From NCBI RefSeq assembly GCF_000350225.1, contig NW_005178685.1, positions 59,319-123,318 of the forward strand: a stretch of 64,000 nucleotides of DNA. The letters are read 5' to 3'. The stretch is from Chondrus crispus. Its lineage: Eukaryota; Rhodophyta; Florideophyceae; Gigartinales; Gigartinaceae. Made by a program: the position numbers and the translations under genes. Positions 33,998 to 46,580 of this stretch are shown here, piece by piece. The notes under the pieces were generated by a model. That model had not been told where the DNA came from. It worked only from the letters and a program-made list of their open reading frames with translations, and searched no databases. Position 1 is the stretch's first letter; every line of letters starts with the position of its first letter.

Positions 33998-34063
33998 TAA
34001 TCTGTAAAAAAGTCACGTTTGTTGTTATTTTGTGTCAGGGTAAGCATAACGACATGTAAGACT

Positions 34064-35461
34064 CTAACTTCGGCTGTGTACTAGGGCCTTAGTCAAACAT
34101 GATTTGACATACTCCTCCACAGAGTATCCGGCTTTGCTCATTTCTGCGACTCTCTTCCTTGCTACAAGTAGTCCACACTCATCTGAACAATACTTACTGC
34201 CAGCAATCTGGAACTTCTCACAGACATCAGGGTTTGTCCGGGCACACGGTTTCTGAGCCGAAGATGACTCTGATCCTTTCACTGATGAATCTCGTGATGG
34301 TGAGACATCAAGACTGCTCGATTTACTGTTCTTCCGAGCATGCTTCAATGATTTCTTGCCAGATCCCTTCCCTGATGGTGGCAACTCAGCAGCCTTCCGC
34401 TTCTTACTAGCAAGCCTCTTATTCATTGCGGCCAGCTCCGCATCTTCGCCCCCACGAATTAAGTTCTCAAACTTTTGTTCCAGCTCAGTTGCTGAAATGG
34501 CGAACTCATGGGAGTTTCCGTTGTATTCACGGCAATTGGTTGCCACTTGCCGCACATCTTTGGCAACATCTAGAGCAGTAGAGTATGCGCCTTTCGTAAA
34601 TTTTGCTTTGATTGTGCCGTAGTCCATGGGGTGTGGGATTCTGTCGAGGTAGTCTGGGCATCCATCCGTCTTCGGGTTGACAGGGTCGCGGAACGGCCAT
34701 GCGTTCTTTTGTTTGTAGATCTGATTAAGGGCCTTCTCTGCCCGCTTCAGCAAGCGAGTGTTCCCTTCCCTGTCTAGATTACCCGACGGCGTCCACTCCC
34801 CTAGGTATGATGGGGTGGATCCTGACCCAATACTCAAAGAACTTGAGGAATTTTTCTTGGAGAGCCCCAATTTCTTCCCCATACCCGGTTGCTTGTCCCG
34901 CAGTTCCTTGATGAAAGTCATAGCGGCGAGCGCCGGGTCATTAAGGTTTTTAATCTGAGCAAGTATGAAGTCCTTCTCAGAGAGAAGTTCTTTCTCTGAG
35001 TAGCCCTTCATTTTGAGATACGGAGCTTGCAATAAGGAGGTGATCATATTGTACGTAGTCTCCTTGGATGACATGGTTGTGCCGAGAATGAAAATTCGGG
35101 AGCAGAGCTCAAAGCGCCTGCGGGCGAGTTCATGGGTCCTTGCATACTCCTTCGCAGGCTTCGTGAGGCGATACCAAACGGCAGCACTTCTGACCCACAA
35201 GTGAGGAGTGTTGCCATACTCGATACACCATTCAATCAGGGGCGCAGTTTTGACGCGGAGAGACTTGCCGTTGGCGAGGACGGAACCGCGTGCGATGACA
35301 TCACCATCAGTAGAGCGGCGATCGTCCAAGCAGCATATAGAAACCTTATCGTCGCCAGTGGTGACCATGAAATCCGTGAGTTCGCGTTGAGGGACATTCT
35401 CGTCATCGTAAGAGAGATTGTACAGGCTCGGGGTTTCTTTCTCACTAACGAACTCCGTCAT
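34064..35461 (-). CDS. Bromodomain protein with RFTS-like N-terminal domain
   Basis: Nuclear chromatin-reader candidate, 465 residues, single exon. The N-terminal 180 residues (LTDFMVTTGDD, VKTAPLIEWCIEYGNTPHLW, AAVWYRLTKPAKEY) resemble the replication-foci (RFD/RFTS) domain of DNMT1-type proteins and related plant factors, where ALWV-type and WYRL motifs recur. A bromodomain follows at about 230-335 (ALNQIYKQKNAWPFRDPVNP, PHPMDYGTIKAKF, and the acetyl-lysine-binding Asn in CREYNGNSHEF). A basic Ser-rich linker leads to a C-terminal Cys cluster (CARTNPDVCEKF ... KYCSDECGLLVARKR) resembling the C-terminal zinc region of CXXC1/Spp1-type proteins. No catalytic domain is present. It is tail-to-tail with the START gene, 66 bases apart. 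The bromodomain is firm; the N-terminal assignment is moderate. Confidence 0.82.
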   Translation of the reverse strand: MTEFVSEKETPSLYNLSYDDENVPQRELTDFMVTTGDDKVSICCLDDRRSTDGDVIARGSVLANGKSLRVKTAPLIEWCIEYGNTPHLWVRSAAVWYRLTKPAKEYARTHELARRRFELCSRIFILGTTMSSKETTYNMITSLLQAPYLKMKGYSEKELLSEKDFILAQIKNLNDPALAAMTFIKELRDKQPGMGKKLGLSKKNSSSSLSIGSGSTPSYLGEWTPSGNLDREGNTRLLKRAEKALNQIYKQKNAWPFRDPVNPKTDGCPDYLDRIPHPMDYGTIKAKFTKGAYSTALDVAKDVRQVATNCREYNGNSHEFAISATELEQKFENLIRGGEDAELAAMNKRLASKKRKAAELPPSGKGSGKKSLKHARKNSKSSSLDVSPSRDSSVKGSESSSAQKPCARTNPDVCEKFQIAGSKYCSDECGLLVARKRVAEMSKAGYSVEEYVKSCLTKALVHSRS

Positions 35462-36651
35462 TTCGCAAGTCAGAGCGGTGGACTAGGGAGCGGGGAGGAA
35501 TACGGCTGGGGGTGAAAGATGTATACTCCCGTGCCAGTCGGGGATGTAGGGCACAAGGTGACCCAAGGAGAGGCGCGAGTACAAGGTGTGTAGACGGAAG
35601 GTGGCAGGCAAAGAATTAGCCCGGGTGGAGGAGGGAGGTGGAAGTGCCTTCGGATGTGGCCGGGGTGACCATGGCTGGGACTCGGATATGAATACACGAG
35701 AGGGTGCGAGGAGTGGAGTGTGGGCGGGGGAGGCTTTCCTTTGCATCTGGTCACGATTTGAGAATGAGGGGCGCCGGCGTGGGCTGGCAGGGCTGTTGCT
35801 GGCAGTTGGGGCTGCTACGCGCCAATTGTCAAATTACCGCACGGGCGCCAAGCGACGCCTCCCCAATCGCCCCCTCCGCCCCTGCACTGCTGAGCACGTC
35901 CTCTGTCCCCGCCCTCTCCAGAATTTTCCCAATTTTATCCCGCCCGCCTTCTTCCCCGGCTCCCCCCGCTGCCGTTCTTGTCACACTTTTCGACTGTTTC
36001 TGCCTCGGCCAGTCCCCCTCCACGTCCCCATCGCACTGTACCGCAACGGGCTACCCTCGACCGCCCCTGTGGCAACGCTCCCGTCGCGTCTCTCTGTCCT
36101 TCCTGACGCCTGTCTTGCATTCTCCTTCGCTCTATCGGTGTAATGGCTTGAAATCAAATCTTGAGTGCAACTCGCCCTGTCTTTTTCCCGTTCCAACGTT
36201 GCATCCCGATTAGACAATCTCCAAAAATATCTACAGCAAACCGCACACTATCCTGTCTCTCTTTGTTATATCCAACAAGGTCTCCTGCGTACCTCTGTAA
36301 ATTTGGCACAGGCAATTGCACCCAGTTCGCCCTCCCCGACAGCTCCTAGAGGTTAGGCTACGAACGTTTTCAAATATTGCACAAAGTTTTGACTCTCATG
36401 CTTATACGTTGAGGCACAGACGTCTTTGATTGTACGTACGGGCAAATTAGCAACCATAGTCTATGGACGAACAACCTGCCTGAGGAAGCAGGACTGGAAG
36501 CTATGCGCTGAAACAGAGAAGGTCGAGAAAGGCTATCTAGGCAAGCGAGAGGCTCTCAGAGGTCAATTCTCAGAGGCGTTAACGTGTATGCGTACAGGCT
36601 AGAACAGTAATGAAAGGCACCAACGGCTCTTTACAAAAAGGTGGATGTTAC
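35462..36651. other. Intergenic region between bromodomain gene and ubiquitin-L40
   Basis: About 1.2 kb. A C/T-rich stretch (about 35840-36120) upstream of the bromodomain gene is probably promoter DNA. ORFs here are low-complexity and unsupported. Confidence 0.5.
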
Positions 36652-37646
<995 letters not shown>

Positions 37647-38741
37647 ATGTGGCGGAAGCTATTTGCGCGCAGGCTCGCGGGTTGCTTGAAACAGATCAAC
37701 AATGAGCAAAGATATTTTCGAGCTCCCATGCGGGGCATGAGTGGGTTCCCACCGCAGAGGCATCTGGACTACTTGACACCTCAACTTGAGGTGCCCACTG
37801 ATACGCGAGTGGCGTCTGTGGCGTTGATTGGCGCTCCAAATGCGGGAAAGAGCTCACTTAGCAACGCGTTGATCCGAAATCGGGTGTCTGCAGTATCGCG
37901 TAAAGTGAACACGACACGAAACCGGATTGCTGGAGCATGCACAATCGAGAAAAGGCAGCTTATTTTCTGGGATACGCCCGGTCTCATTGAGCAGCAGTTT
38001 GTGAAAGATCTTGGAGAAGCGCGTAGAGAGCTCACCACGTCTGGATGGGGAGCAGCGGGGGAGGCTGATGTAGCCGTTCTGATCGTCGACGCGTCCCGAG
38101 GATTGCAATATTGGAAAAAATGCGCAGCGATAGCGGGTCAGCTTGCCTCTGTTCGGAAGAGAACACGGGTCCATGAGGATGCCACGAGGGATGCAAGCGA
38201 GGAAGGAGGGGCATATCGCAAGGCAGCACTGCTCCTAGTCCTCAACAAATGCGATAAGACCAGACCGCGGACAAGGCTCTTAGAAGCGGCAGAGTTTTTT
38301 CAGGAGAACATTGAAGGATTTGAAGAATGTTTTGATGAGCAAGTGTACATGGTATCCGCATATAATGGTCGTGGAGTTGACGATCTTCGGGATGCTTTGC
38401 TAGATAGAACAACGCCAGGGCCCTTTGAGGTACCTGGAGGAATGACGCATTGTGACGACGACTTGTCGTTAATCCGACAACATATCTGGGAAAAGCTGCT
38501 ACATACAATTCACCAGGAGATCCCGTACCAGTGCCGGTTTGAGAATGAAGAACTTGAACAGTTACCGAACGGTGATATATATATGTCTGAGGTCATTCGA
38601 GTGCCGCATGCGCGAACTGTCCCCATCGTGATCGGCCCGGGTGGCAAGCTGATAAGGTGGATATGTGACAAGACAATGGAAAGTGCGTCCCTGGCGTTAA
38701 GGCGCAACGTTCATCTCAAGCTACGAGTGGCAGTGGCATAA
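37647..38741 (+). CDS. ERA-family GTPase, probably organellar
   Basis: GTPase that binds the small-subunit rRNA 3' region and assists ribosome assembly. 364 residues, single exon. The start MWRKLFARRLAGCLKQINNE is basic and amphipathic, like a mitochondrial presequence. G1 GAPNAGKSS (62-70), G3 DTPG (109-112), G4 NKCD (about 198-201), a TTRNRIAG switch I consistent with ERA (TTR), and a C-terminal KH domain with the GxxG loop IGPGGKLIRWIC. It ends 28 bases from the oppositely oriented TLDc gene. An ERAL1/plastid ERA role in organelle ribosomes is the likely reading. Confidence 0.9.
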   Translation: MWRKLFARRLAGCLKQINNEQRYFRAPMRGMSGFPPQRHLDYLTPQLEVPTDTRVASVALIGAPNAGKSSLSNALIRNRVSAVSRKVNTTRNRIAGACTIEKRQLIFWDTPGLIEQQFVKDLGEARRELTTSGWGAAGEADVAVLIVDASRGLQYWKKCAAIAGQLASVRKRTRVHEDATRDASEEGGAYRKAALLLVLNKCDKTRPRTRLLEAAEFFQENIEGFEECFDEQVYMVSAYNGRGVDDLRDALLDRTTPGPFEVPGGMTHCDDDLSLIRQHIWEKLLHTIHQEIPYQCRFENEELEQLPNGDIYMSEVIRVPHARTVPIVIGPGGKLIRWICDKTMESASLALRRNVHLKLRVAVA

Positions 38742-38769
38742 CTAAGTTTGTTTCCCGTGACCACCTCGG

Positions 38770-39402
38770 TCAGCCAAAAAGGCTCCGGAAGAATCCCTTT
38801 CCAGATTTGGAGTTTTGTGCATTCACTTCGTCGATATACCGCTTGGCAACCCACACTTGAAGCTGGTCTATCTTACCCATTGTAGCGTCACCAAGTACAC
38901 TTGTTTCACCGTTTGGAAGTTTACACGAGCTCGTACCGACATTGCTCTTCAGGATATGCTTGGTCGGGTTCATTGGAATTCCGAGAAGGGCGGCACCAAA
39001 GCGTATGGCATAATCGTAAAAGTCGTACTGAATCGGGTCCGTATTTTCCGCGAGAAGCACATCTCCACAGGCATCAATGCGGAATACGAACATTGACCGT
39101 TCAGTAGTGGCCTCGCGATAGTCGTCTCGGGCCAAGAAGCCGTTAGCGGCGTACCCTCCGAAGCAGACTCCTGCGAGTGTTTTTCCAAGCACGAGGGAAG
39201 GAACACCGCCTAATGGAATCATTCGCTCGAAAAAAAGTTCATGATCAAAACCATCGTCGGATGAATTGAAAGCCATTGCAAGTGGCTCACCGGCAAGCAT
39301 TGTACCTGCCAAAATTTCTGGGAGCTTTGTCTCAGGCACCAGTGGAGAATCCTTCAGAGTTCGGGGAGAAACTTTATCGGCAGGCGATGGCGTAGAAGCC
39401 AT
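38770..39402 (-). CDS. TLDc-domain protein
   Basis: About 210 residues made almost entirely of a TLDc domain, a fold linked in animals and yeast to oxidative-stress resistance and V-ATPase regulation. The family order is visible: SLVLGKTLAGVCFGGYAANG, ERSMFVFRIDACGDV, an aromatic GENxxxQY-like block (AENTDPIQYDFYDYAIRFG), then SCKLPNGETSVLGDATMGKI and LQVWVAK before a short tail. The Met at 39402 gives a compact protein; the frame is open to 39525. A GTAGG near 39474 could be a donor for a leader intron, so the N-terminus is uncertain. Confidence 0.75.
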   Translation of the reverse strand: MASTPSPADKVSPRTLKDSPLVPETKLPEILAGTMLAGEPLAMAFNSSDDGFDHELFFERMIPLGGVPSLVLGKTLAGVCFGGYAANGFLARDDYREATTERSMFVFRIDACGDVLLAENTDPIQYDFYDYAIRFGAALLGIPMNPTKHILKSNVGTSSCKLPNGETSVLGDATMGKIDQLQVWVAKRYIDEVNAQNSKSGKGFFRSLFG

Positions 39403-40134
39403 CGGGACTTGGCGGAAATGAATGTTACAAGTGTAGGGGGGTGGGCATGAGATGACTTGACGGTTGTGCCTACCTCCACGGCACCTGAGCAAGATAGGCT
39501 GTGCTAACAGAAATGTTGTCATCATAGTACACGATACGGTTGATTGCCTGAAAGCGAAAGGTCACCGAGCTGTGTGCGTTTTGTATAAATAGGAGCATCC
39601 CGCTACTGTAGGCCTTCCTCAACAGTATTATTAATCAAGGAATGCAATAAACTCTGGACAATGCTCAACGGTAGGGGATGACTCTTAGAGTTGCTGCCTC
39701 AGTCGCGCGAAAGGGACATTTGGACTGACTGTCGAGGCCCCGAATGGGCCAATGGCATGCAGCTGCGATGACTGGTTTCCACGTAGAGTACTGTAAGACA
39801 TGATCAAAAATTCACATATTTCTACATGATCACATGCAACTGCTGATGTTTTCAGGCCTTCAGGCAGAAGCTTAAAATCCTAAGGCGCCACGGGCGGACG
39901 GCGCGTCGCTGATTTGAAGGCCCATAAACCCTTTGCTCTGACTATGAAACGCGTTTGCTGACGCCACTCTCACAGGCGCGCATCTTTACGTCACTTCGCC
40001 TCCGGCGCCTTGTCGCGAAGTTACTCTTCGCACATCGCAGCGTGGGTGAGGCGTCGCGAAACGCATTGAGGCCTACGTGGGGAGCGACGCGAGACTGCAT
40101 CTTGCGAGGAACCTAGGCCGCACGCCGGCCCCGT
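39403..40134. other. Divergent promoter region of TLDc and UPF1 genes
   Basis: About 0.7 kb without a supported gene. The half next to UPF1 is GC-rich. Confidence 0.5.
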
Positions 40135-43100
40135 ATGGTCCGCAACGACGAAACACCCCAAGACAGAATGGCCGAGAAATGCGACCTTTCTTTTCTTAAC
40201 GAAGATGACGACGACCTTGCTGGACAACTCATAGCTGCGAAGCCACGGCCCCCGCAGCGCTCGTCACCAGACACTGCCGTCCGCGCCGTTACGGCTGCGT
40301 TAGGTGATCTGGACTTCGAGGAGGAAGCCGTTGACGACGAGGAAGATCTCACTCAGCAGGAGGAAGAGCTTCCGGAGCATGCGTGCGCGTATTGTGGAAT
40401 TCATGACCCTGCTTGCGTGGTGCATGACAAGTTGGATAACCGATGGTACTGTAACGGACGCGGGAAGCTACCGGGCAGTCATATTATCACTCATCTTGTT
40501 CGGTCCAGGCACAAGGAGGTGAGTCTTCACAAAGACTCTCCGCTTGGCGATACGGTTCTTGAGTGCTACAATTGCTGCACAACTAATGTATTCTTGCTCG
40601 GGTTTGTCCCGGCACAAGGCGATTCCGTTGTCGTCTTACTTTGCAGAGAACCGTGCTTACATGCCAAAGGGCTGGAGGACATGAATTGGGATCTCGACGC
40701 ATGGCAGCCGCTCATTGTTGATGGTCAATTCCTTCCATGGCTTGTCCGAGTGCCTTCAGAGAAGGAAATGGCTAGGTCGCGACAGATTGCCATATCTGAA
40801 GCAAACAAATTGGAGGAGTTGTGGAAGACGAACCCGGTTGCTACTCTCGAGGATATTTCGAAGCCCAGCACTGTGGAGGATCTTCCGCGCGCGCAACTGC
40901 GATACGAGGATGGCTACCACTTCCATCGCGTTTTCGGTTCCTTGGTTAAGGCAGAGTCGGAAAACGATAGGAGGATGAAGGAGGAACAAAGTCGCTCCAA
41001 CATATCTGTGCGTTGGGATATGAGCCTTAACAAGCGTCGCGTTGCAAACTTCATTATCCCGCAAATGTCTGATGGCGATATTCGACTCATGACAGGCGAT
41101 GAAATTCGCCTTGCTCACTCAGGTCTGAAATGGGAATGCCTTGGTATGGTGAAGGGGTTAACAATTAATGAGGAAGTGGCCCTGGAATTGCGAAGCGGGA
41201 AACCGTCGTCACGGGCACCCATTGACACAACTTCGGGCTTTAAAGTCGAGATCGTTTGGAAGTCGACCTCATTTGACAGGATGAATGCAGCCTTACGACA
41301 GTTTGCAGTTGACGATACTTCTGTTTCTGGATATCTGTTTCACAGGATTCTAGGGCACGAAGTGCATCCACAGGTAGTTAAGGTCTCGAATATCCCTGAC
41401 CAGTTGAGTGCACCAAACCTTCCGGAATTGAACGAATCCCAGAAGATTGCGGTGCGATCCGTTCTTGAGGCTCCACTCTCTTTGATCCAAGGACCTCCGG
41501 GTACTGGCAAGACTGTTACTTCTGCGACTATCGTCTACCATCTCTCGAGGCAAGTGAAGGGCAAAATTCTTGTGTGCGCACCAAGTAACATTGCAGTAGA
41601 CCAACTCAGCGAGAAGATTGCCTTGACTGGCCTGAAAGTGGTTCGCGTAGTCGCAAAGTCTCGTGAGGCGCTTTCATCTGCAGTAGAACACTTGTCCTTG
41701 CACTATCAGGTTCGACATGTCGACGACCGGGAGGAATCAGAGCTAAACAAACTGCTGAAGCTTCGCGATGAAGCTGGGGAGCTCAGCGACCGCGATGACC
41801 GACGACTGAGGTCTCTACGCCGGGCAACGGAGCGGGAGTTGTTGGATGCAGCTGATGTCATCTGCACGACATGTACCACGGCCGGTGACCCCCGTCTGTC
41901 TTCCTTACGTTTCCGCTCTGTCCTCATTGATGAGGCAACCCAGGCATGCGAGCCAGAGGCGTTAATCCCCATTGTGCATGGATGCAAGCAACTCGTATTC
42001 GTCGGTGACCACTGCCAGCTAGGCCCAGTGATTACTGAAAAGAGAGCTGCCGCAGCGGGCCTCGGGCAATCGATGTTTGAGCGCCTAATTGCCCTTGGAG
42101 CTCGGCCAATTCGACTTCAAGTTCAGTATCGCATGCACCCAGCATTGTCGCTGTTCCCTTCGGTTACGTTTTACGAAGGGACTCTGCAAAATGGTGTCTC
42201 GGCTGAGGACAGAAAGTCGTCCTTAGCATCCTTTCCGTGGGTCGACGCTGGACATCCGATGGTGTTTTGGTCTCAAACGGGACCGGAAGAAGTTTCCGCT
42301 TCTGGAACTAGCTACCTGAACCGCGTTGAGGCGTCGGCTGTTGAAAAGGCCGTCACGCAATTCTTGAAATCAGGCGTAGCCCCAGAGGAGATAGGAGTGA
42401 TCACACCGTACGAAGGACAGCGCGCGTATGTGGTGTCACACTTCGCGAGAATGGGTCCTCTTCGGCAAGACCTATACCGAAATGTCGAGGTGGCCTCTGT
42501 GGATGCATTTCAGGGTCGCGAAAAGACTTATATTATCATGTCTTGCGTACGCTCAAACGAGCACCAGGGTATTGGGTTCCTGTCAGACCCTCGTCGTCTA
42601 AATGTCGCACTCACACGATCCCGACTCGGAAATGTCATTATTGGAAATCCGAAAGTTCTCTCCCGGCAGAATTTGTGGGCAAGCCTACTACAGCATTATC
42701 GCGACCAGGGTGTCTTAGTAGAGGGACCACTGTCAAACTTGAAGACCTGCGTCATCTCTATCCCGCGGCCTCGCCGGCGCCAGAACGGAGAGTTTGCAAG
42801 GCACACACCACTGCCTCCTGGACCGACGTCAATGACTGCAAACGGGATGGATCCAGTTTTTCATCCGCCTTCGTCTTTCGATCGGAACGGGCCGGCAGAC
42901 CGGTTCGGAGATGTCAGCAGCAATGGCGGTCCTGGTTTGATTGGAGATGGACGATTGGGTGCATCTGCTGTAAATCCGCTGATGGGCACATCCAGCGTGC
43001 CCCTTCCGCAAATGCCGTTTAGCGTGATGGGTTCGTTGTTCGGACCGCCAAATAGCTTCTCCATCTCTCAGAGCAGCCCCTTTCCATCGGGACCAGTCCC

Positions 43101-43191
43101 TCAATCTGCACCTACTGTTGGCACCAGTGGAACAGACCGCCGAGGTGCTCCTTCCAGCGACTACTCGTATCAAGCGCCGGGGTGGAAGTAA
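40135..43191 (+). CDS. UPF1: Regulator of nonsense transcripts UPF1, RNA helicase
   Basis: ATP-dependent 5'-3' RNA helicase of superfamily 1, the core factor of nonsense-mediated mRNA decay in the cytoplasm. 1018 residues, single exon. It has an acidic N-terminus, then the Cys/His zinc domain that binds UPF2 ([47 protein letters not shown]; about 80-180). Helicase motifs follow: I GPPGTGKT (about 454), II DEAT (about 602), [19 protein letters not shown] (about 664), [19 protein letters not shown]. The C-terminal 120 residues are Pro/Ser/Gly-rich, like the regulatory tail phosphorylated by SMG1 in animals, though only a few SQ/TQ sites are seen. A Met 12 codons in (MAEKCD) could also serve as start. 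Confidence 0.96.
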   Translation: MVRNDETPQDRMAEKCDLSFLNEDDDDLAGQLIAAKPRPPQRSSPDTAVRAVTAALGDLDFEEEAVDDEEDLTQQEEELPEHACAYCGIHDPACVVHDKLDNRWYCNGRGKLPGSHIITHLVRSRHKEVSLHKDSPLGDTVLECYNCCTTNVFLLGFVPAQGDSVVVLLCREPCLHAKGLEDMNWDLDAWQPLIVDGQFLPWLVRVPSEKEMARSRQIAISEANKLEELWKTNPVATLEDISKPSTVEDLPRAQLRYEDGYHFHRVFGSLVKAESENDRRMKEEQSRSNISVRWDMSLNKRRVANFIIPQMSDGDIRLMTGDEIRLAHSGLKWECLGMVKGLTINEEVALELRSGKPSSRAPIDTTSGFKVEIVWKSTSFDRMNAALRQFAVDDTSVSGYLFHRILGHEVHPQVVKVSNIPDQLSAPNLPELNESQKIAVRSVLEAPLSLIQGPPGTGKTVTSATIVYHLSRQVKGKILVCAPSNIAVDQLSEKIALTGLKVVRVVAKSREALSSAVEHLSLHYQVRHVDDREESELNKLLKLRDEAGELSDRDDRRLRSLRRATERELLDAADVICTTCTTAGDPRLSSLRFRSVLIDEATQACEPEALIPIVHGCKQLVFVGDHCQLGPVITEKRAAAAGLGQSMFERLIALGARPIRLQVQYRMHPALSLFPSVTFYEGTLQNGVSAEDRKSSLASFPWVDAGHPMVFWSQTGPEEVSASGTSYLNRVEASAVEKAVTQFLKSGVAPEEIGVITPYEGQRAYVVSHFARMGPLRQDLYRNVEVASVDAFQGREKTYIIMSCVRSNEHQGIGFLSDPRRLNVALTRSRLGNVIIGNPKVLSRQNLWASLLQHYRDQGVLVEGPLSNLKTCVISIPRPRRRQNGEFARHTPLPPGPTSMTANGMDPVFHPPSSFDRNGPADRFGDVSSNGGPGLIGDGRLGASAVNPLMGTSSVPLPQMPFSVMGSLFGPPNSFSISQSSPFPSGPVPQSAPTVGTSGTDRRGAPSSDYSYQAPGWK

Positions 43192-44197
43192 CGATTCTAA
43201 AACATTTGCGCATGCTCGCTGAAACGAATTAATCGCATTTGACTACTGAATTCGGAAACTCGCGCCCAGAGTTTCGCTGAGTCCTCCCATGATGAAACAC
43301 GGAAATCTCTACTTTATCCACGAGACTATGTACAAGGGCCAAACTTCAAACAGATGTTTTGTCTTGGTCATGGAAATTAATTGTGAATGATGACACGGCT
43401 CACTCCGATGAAGACCAAGAATTCTTGAGGATTTCTTGCGAATGGTTTCCGCCGCTTGTAATGACAAAACGAGTACTAATGTGCAGAGAACATACACTGT
43501 CAAGAGATTTGTTGGCTTTGCTTCACCGTCAAGCGGATTATCTCACAAATACATTTTGGCACGAGATCACGAAAATGTGGATACGAAATGGGGGCACAGA
43601 CTGCAGTTCCCGCTTATGCATCCGACAACTGTCATAGCTGTTTCCGCCGTAACGGGGCAGGTAAGCTCGGAAAATTGGCAGTCTTCACAATATGTGAACG
43701 ACGTGTGTTTCTACACTTTGCTGTGTGGTGAGGACGGAGCTGTCTCAAGTAAGGACGAAGTGCAGGAGGCTGAAAGAGGTAGACGATTGCATGGGGGAGA
43801 CTTGATGTGTGGGTTACGTGACTTTGGTCTCAGTTGCCTTCCTGTGGTGACGTAGATGAATGGTATGATGAATGTTGGCTTATGATGTTTTATCACGATG
43901 GCCTCCGATTTGTATTGTTTTTTGAGTCTGCGATTGGAATTGGTATCCTTGTCTTTGCAGGGTTCAAAAGGATGGCAAATAGTATTCTTACAAGCATATT
44001 GGCAGTGGTGCCACCCTATCGGAGTGGTCCGTACGATCAAGGTTGCGAAGCTCAGGTTGCTAGTGTACTTGAATGTGACGAAATGCCTTACGAGTTTAAC
44101 AGCCTAATCTTCCGATCGACAGAAACAGATATGCCTCCAGCAAGTGTATTGCTTCTTGATAAAGCCATGCGCCTTGAGTATTTCTAATCGCACTAGT
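43192..44197. other. Region with unassigned plus-strand ORFs
   Basis: ORFs 43436-43855 (139 codons) and 43834-44187 (117 codons) lie in different frames and overlap. They could be exons of one gene joined through a TTTGCAG acceptor near 43959, but neither product is recognised and no firm donor is seen. Confidence 0.3.
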
Positions 44198-44610
44198 GTC
44201 TATTGGACCGTTGTCCTCATATGAGGACACTATTCGACCTATTTTATTCTTGACTTACGCTTCCTCGACAAGAAAGAAAGAAACACCCCCGCCACCGTAC
44301 TTGACTTCTGACTTGGGGACAGAAAGAACTTTGTGAGAATTGCATAGTCTTCCTGGATGTTTTAGATATGTCTGGAAAAGAAGCTTTTTTTAAACCACCT
44401 TAAAGCGCATTGAAAATAACTTCGAAACCAATAACGCCAGTTTAAAAAGGAAACTATGTACAGTACTCCATCTGCATTACGTTCTTAATCTTTCGGTATA
44501 TTCAAAGCTGTTGTCCCGATGTTCTGCGAGATGTTATTGCCGGAAACAAGTGCATTAAGGAAATAGTGTCCAAGATAGCTTTTTAAATAATAAATTTAAT
44601 TTATATACAG
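44198..44610 (+). mobile_element. Small non-autonomous inverted-repeat element, copy 2
   Basis: Reverse-oriented relative of the element at 3115-3546. It begins GTCTATTGGACC at 44198, followed by TTGTCCTCATATGAGGAC, and then shares about 300 bases in order (CGACAAGAAAGAAAG, TAGATATGTCTGGAAAAGAA, TAAACCACCTTAAA). The right inverted repeat is degenerate. Confidence 0.7.
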
Positions 44611-45545
44611 TAATCCCCGGTCTAAGAATACGATCGGATTCAGAGGGCTGTATCCAAATAAGTGGTTTATTACTCTGTTTGTGTGGTAGGAATGTTAGTC
44701 TCGAGCGGAAGCTGAGGCTCGGTTTCCCTGAACGTGCGCAGCGTAGGGAGCGGAACGGAGGTGATCGAGCGAGGCAAAGCGAAAGGCCAAAAAAGCCACC
44801 AGGGGTCTTGTCTCGTGAGTGCGTGAGTAACCCCCGGATTTCTAGTCCCTTTAATTTCCCCTTGATTTAAGTACCCGGAACAATTCCCCTTTGTATTTTT
44901 TTGGAACCGGCGGCGCACCGCCGCGGACACTGCCAGTCGCTTAGGGCCAGCGCTGTCCTCACTGTACAGTTCCCACGACAAACCCCCCGTCGGGCCACGT
45001 TCGACGGCGGCCAGCGGCGGCCGACTCGACGCGCACGCCGACGGCTAATTATATCCGTTGGGAACGTGGTCCGACTCTCTGACAGACCCAGTCAGCGGGC
45101 TCCCCTCATGCACCGCGTGCTCCGAGACGGAGTTATCTACTTCTTCCCTTTCCCTTGGGGCGCCTGCCTTACACCGCATCCTCTACCCACCTGCGGTCGG
45201 TCTCTCATTTCGCGCTGCCGCACACCCGCTTCTTCAATCGCGTGGCATTTCTCGCTCCTCTCTTTGAGCTCTTCGTGCACCTCGCAATCGGTGTGAGCTT
45301 TCGTGTTCACCATCTGTCTCGCCGCGCCGCCGCATCACTGCGCCAAGCATCACTTTCTTACTCTCCCCTACTGGGGCCTCATCCATTGTAGCTGCCGCGC
45401 GCTCCGCCCTTCGTCTTGGCGTCGAGCGCTTCGTCTCGTCATCCTCCGCTTCGCCTCGTCATCTTCCGCTTCGCGCCTGCCCTGACCGAAACCGATAAAA
45501 GCGCCTGCGGGCCACGGTACGGAGGGGTAAGCGTGAGGCTTCACG
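44611..45545. other. Intergenic, C/T-rich towards its right end
   Basis: No gene is recognised. The pyrimidine-rich 44890-45480 part may be the leader and promoter of the ORF at 45546. Confidence 0.35.
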
Positions 45546-46580
45546 ATGCCTGACATGCAGTGGGTCTGGATGGAAGCTAAGCGCGCACCGCTTTCTGGAA
45601 TGGAGATGCTAGATGGTGAATGCCGCGTTCAACTACACGGTGGCTCCCGAGTGATGTCAGTGACAAAAAAGGCACTGATGAGGAGTGTTTGATTGGCTCG
45701 AGAAGTTTGTGGCGAGCTCCGGGATTGGCTGTCGTTGCTCTGTGGTCTCTTTTTCACCGAAAGAATGCTCGAAGAACTCGGGCTCTTGAGCCCTTGGGGT
45801 TCTGAGCTGATGGACCCCGGGGCTGACCAAACGGAGTACACTATCTGGCGTATTGTGTTTTCGTCCGGGAAGGACGTGCAGTTTGGCAAGCAGGGGTTCC
45901 TTGCCTCAGCAGACGACCGCGGGGGACAGCGCTCCTTCTGGCCCATCGACTTCTACACCATTAAGTGGCACAAGGCCGTGGGTAGCTTGGAGCAGATGTT
46001 GGAGTTGAGCAGTGAGGTTGAGTCTGACTTGGAGGTGAAGGAAAACGAGAGCGGCCTGCAAGTAGAGATAGCTTTTGATGCTCATGCCGAGGCGCGATAT
46101 TTGGACAACCTGCGCCGGATTTGCACTCACCGGATGGACCACTTCGTCAAGCTTCGATTCCCCGGTGCTCGCAGAGATTCGGCTGCAACGCTCCACCGTC
46201 GTACGAACGTCCGCAGCTTCATATTCTCTCCACGTGGCCAGTGTCTCCGAGCCGCGATCGGCAATGGACTATGCGCGCTGGCTGGAGAAGTGGCTGCACT
46301 AGCCATGATGAATATCCATCCGATGTCAGCCGTGAGCGTCGCCCAAGCTGGTGCCTGGCTCGAACAGCGGTTGGGCTCTTACCGCCTGGAAACGGTTTCA
46401 ATTCCGAACCGTGTCGACGAAGAAGAGTGGTTGGCTTCCCAACGTTATGGGATCTTCTTGTCCAGATTAAAGGGAATGGACAGTTCAGGAGAAGAAATCG
46501 ACCATGTCGTCGTTCTGGATGCCAAAAGGCAGCTCGTGTATGATTGCACAGAGCGTTTTGCACTACAGATTGTAGTATAA
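45546..46580 (+). pseudogene. Unassigned protein, possibly cysteine-protease-like, one in-frame stop
   Basis: From the ATG at 45546 one frame runs to 46580 with a single TGA at 45690-45692 (after KKALMRSV); beyond it 295 codons are open. I do not recognise the family. The C-terminal half holds RGQCLRAAIGNGLCALAGEV, a Cys at the start of a hydrophobic helix, and about 110 residues later DHVVVLDAKRQLVYDC. Cys-helix then His-strand-Asp is the order in papain-fold proteases and in OTU-like proteases carried by some eukaryotic transposons. The last codons read into TGTAGTATAA, the same ten bases that begin the LTR of element A, so the true C-terminus may be replaced by an LTR. Readthrough of TGA or a later start is possible. 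Confidence 0.4.

Noticed and set aside
44901-45296. 131-codon plus-strand ORF
   Set aside because: C/T-rich sequence with Ser/Arg-rich translation and no family features; more likely a promoter or leader.
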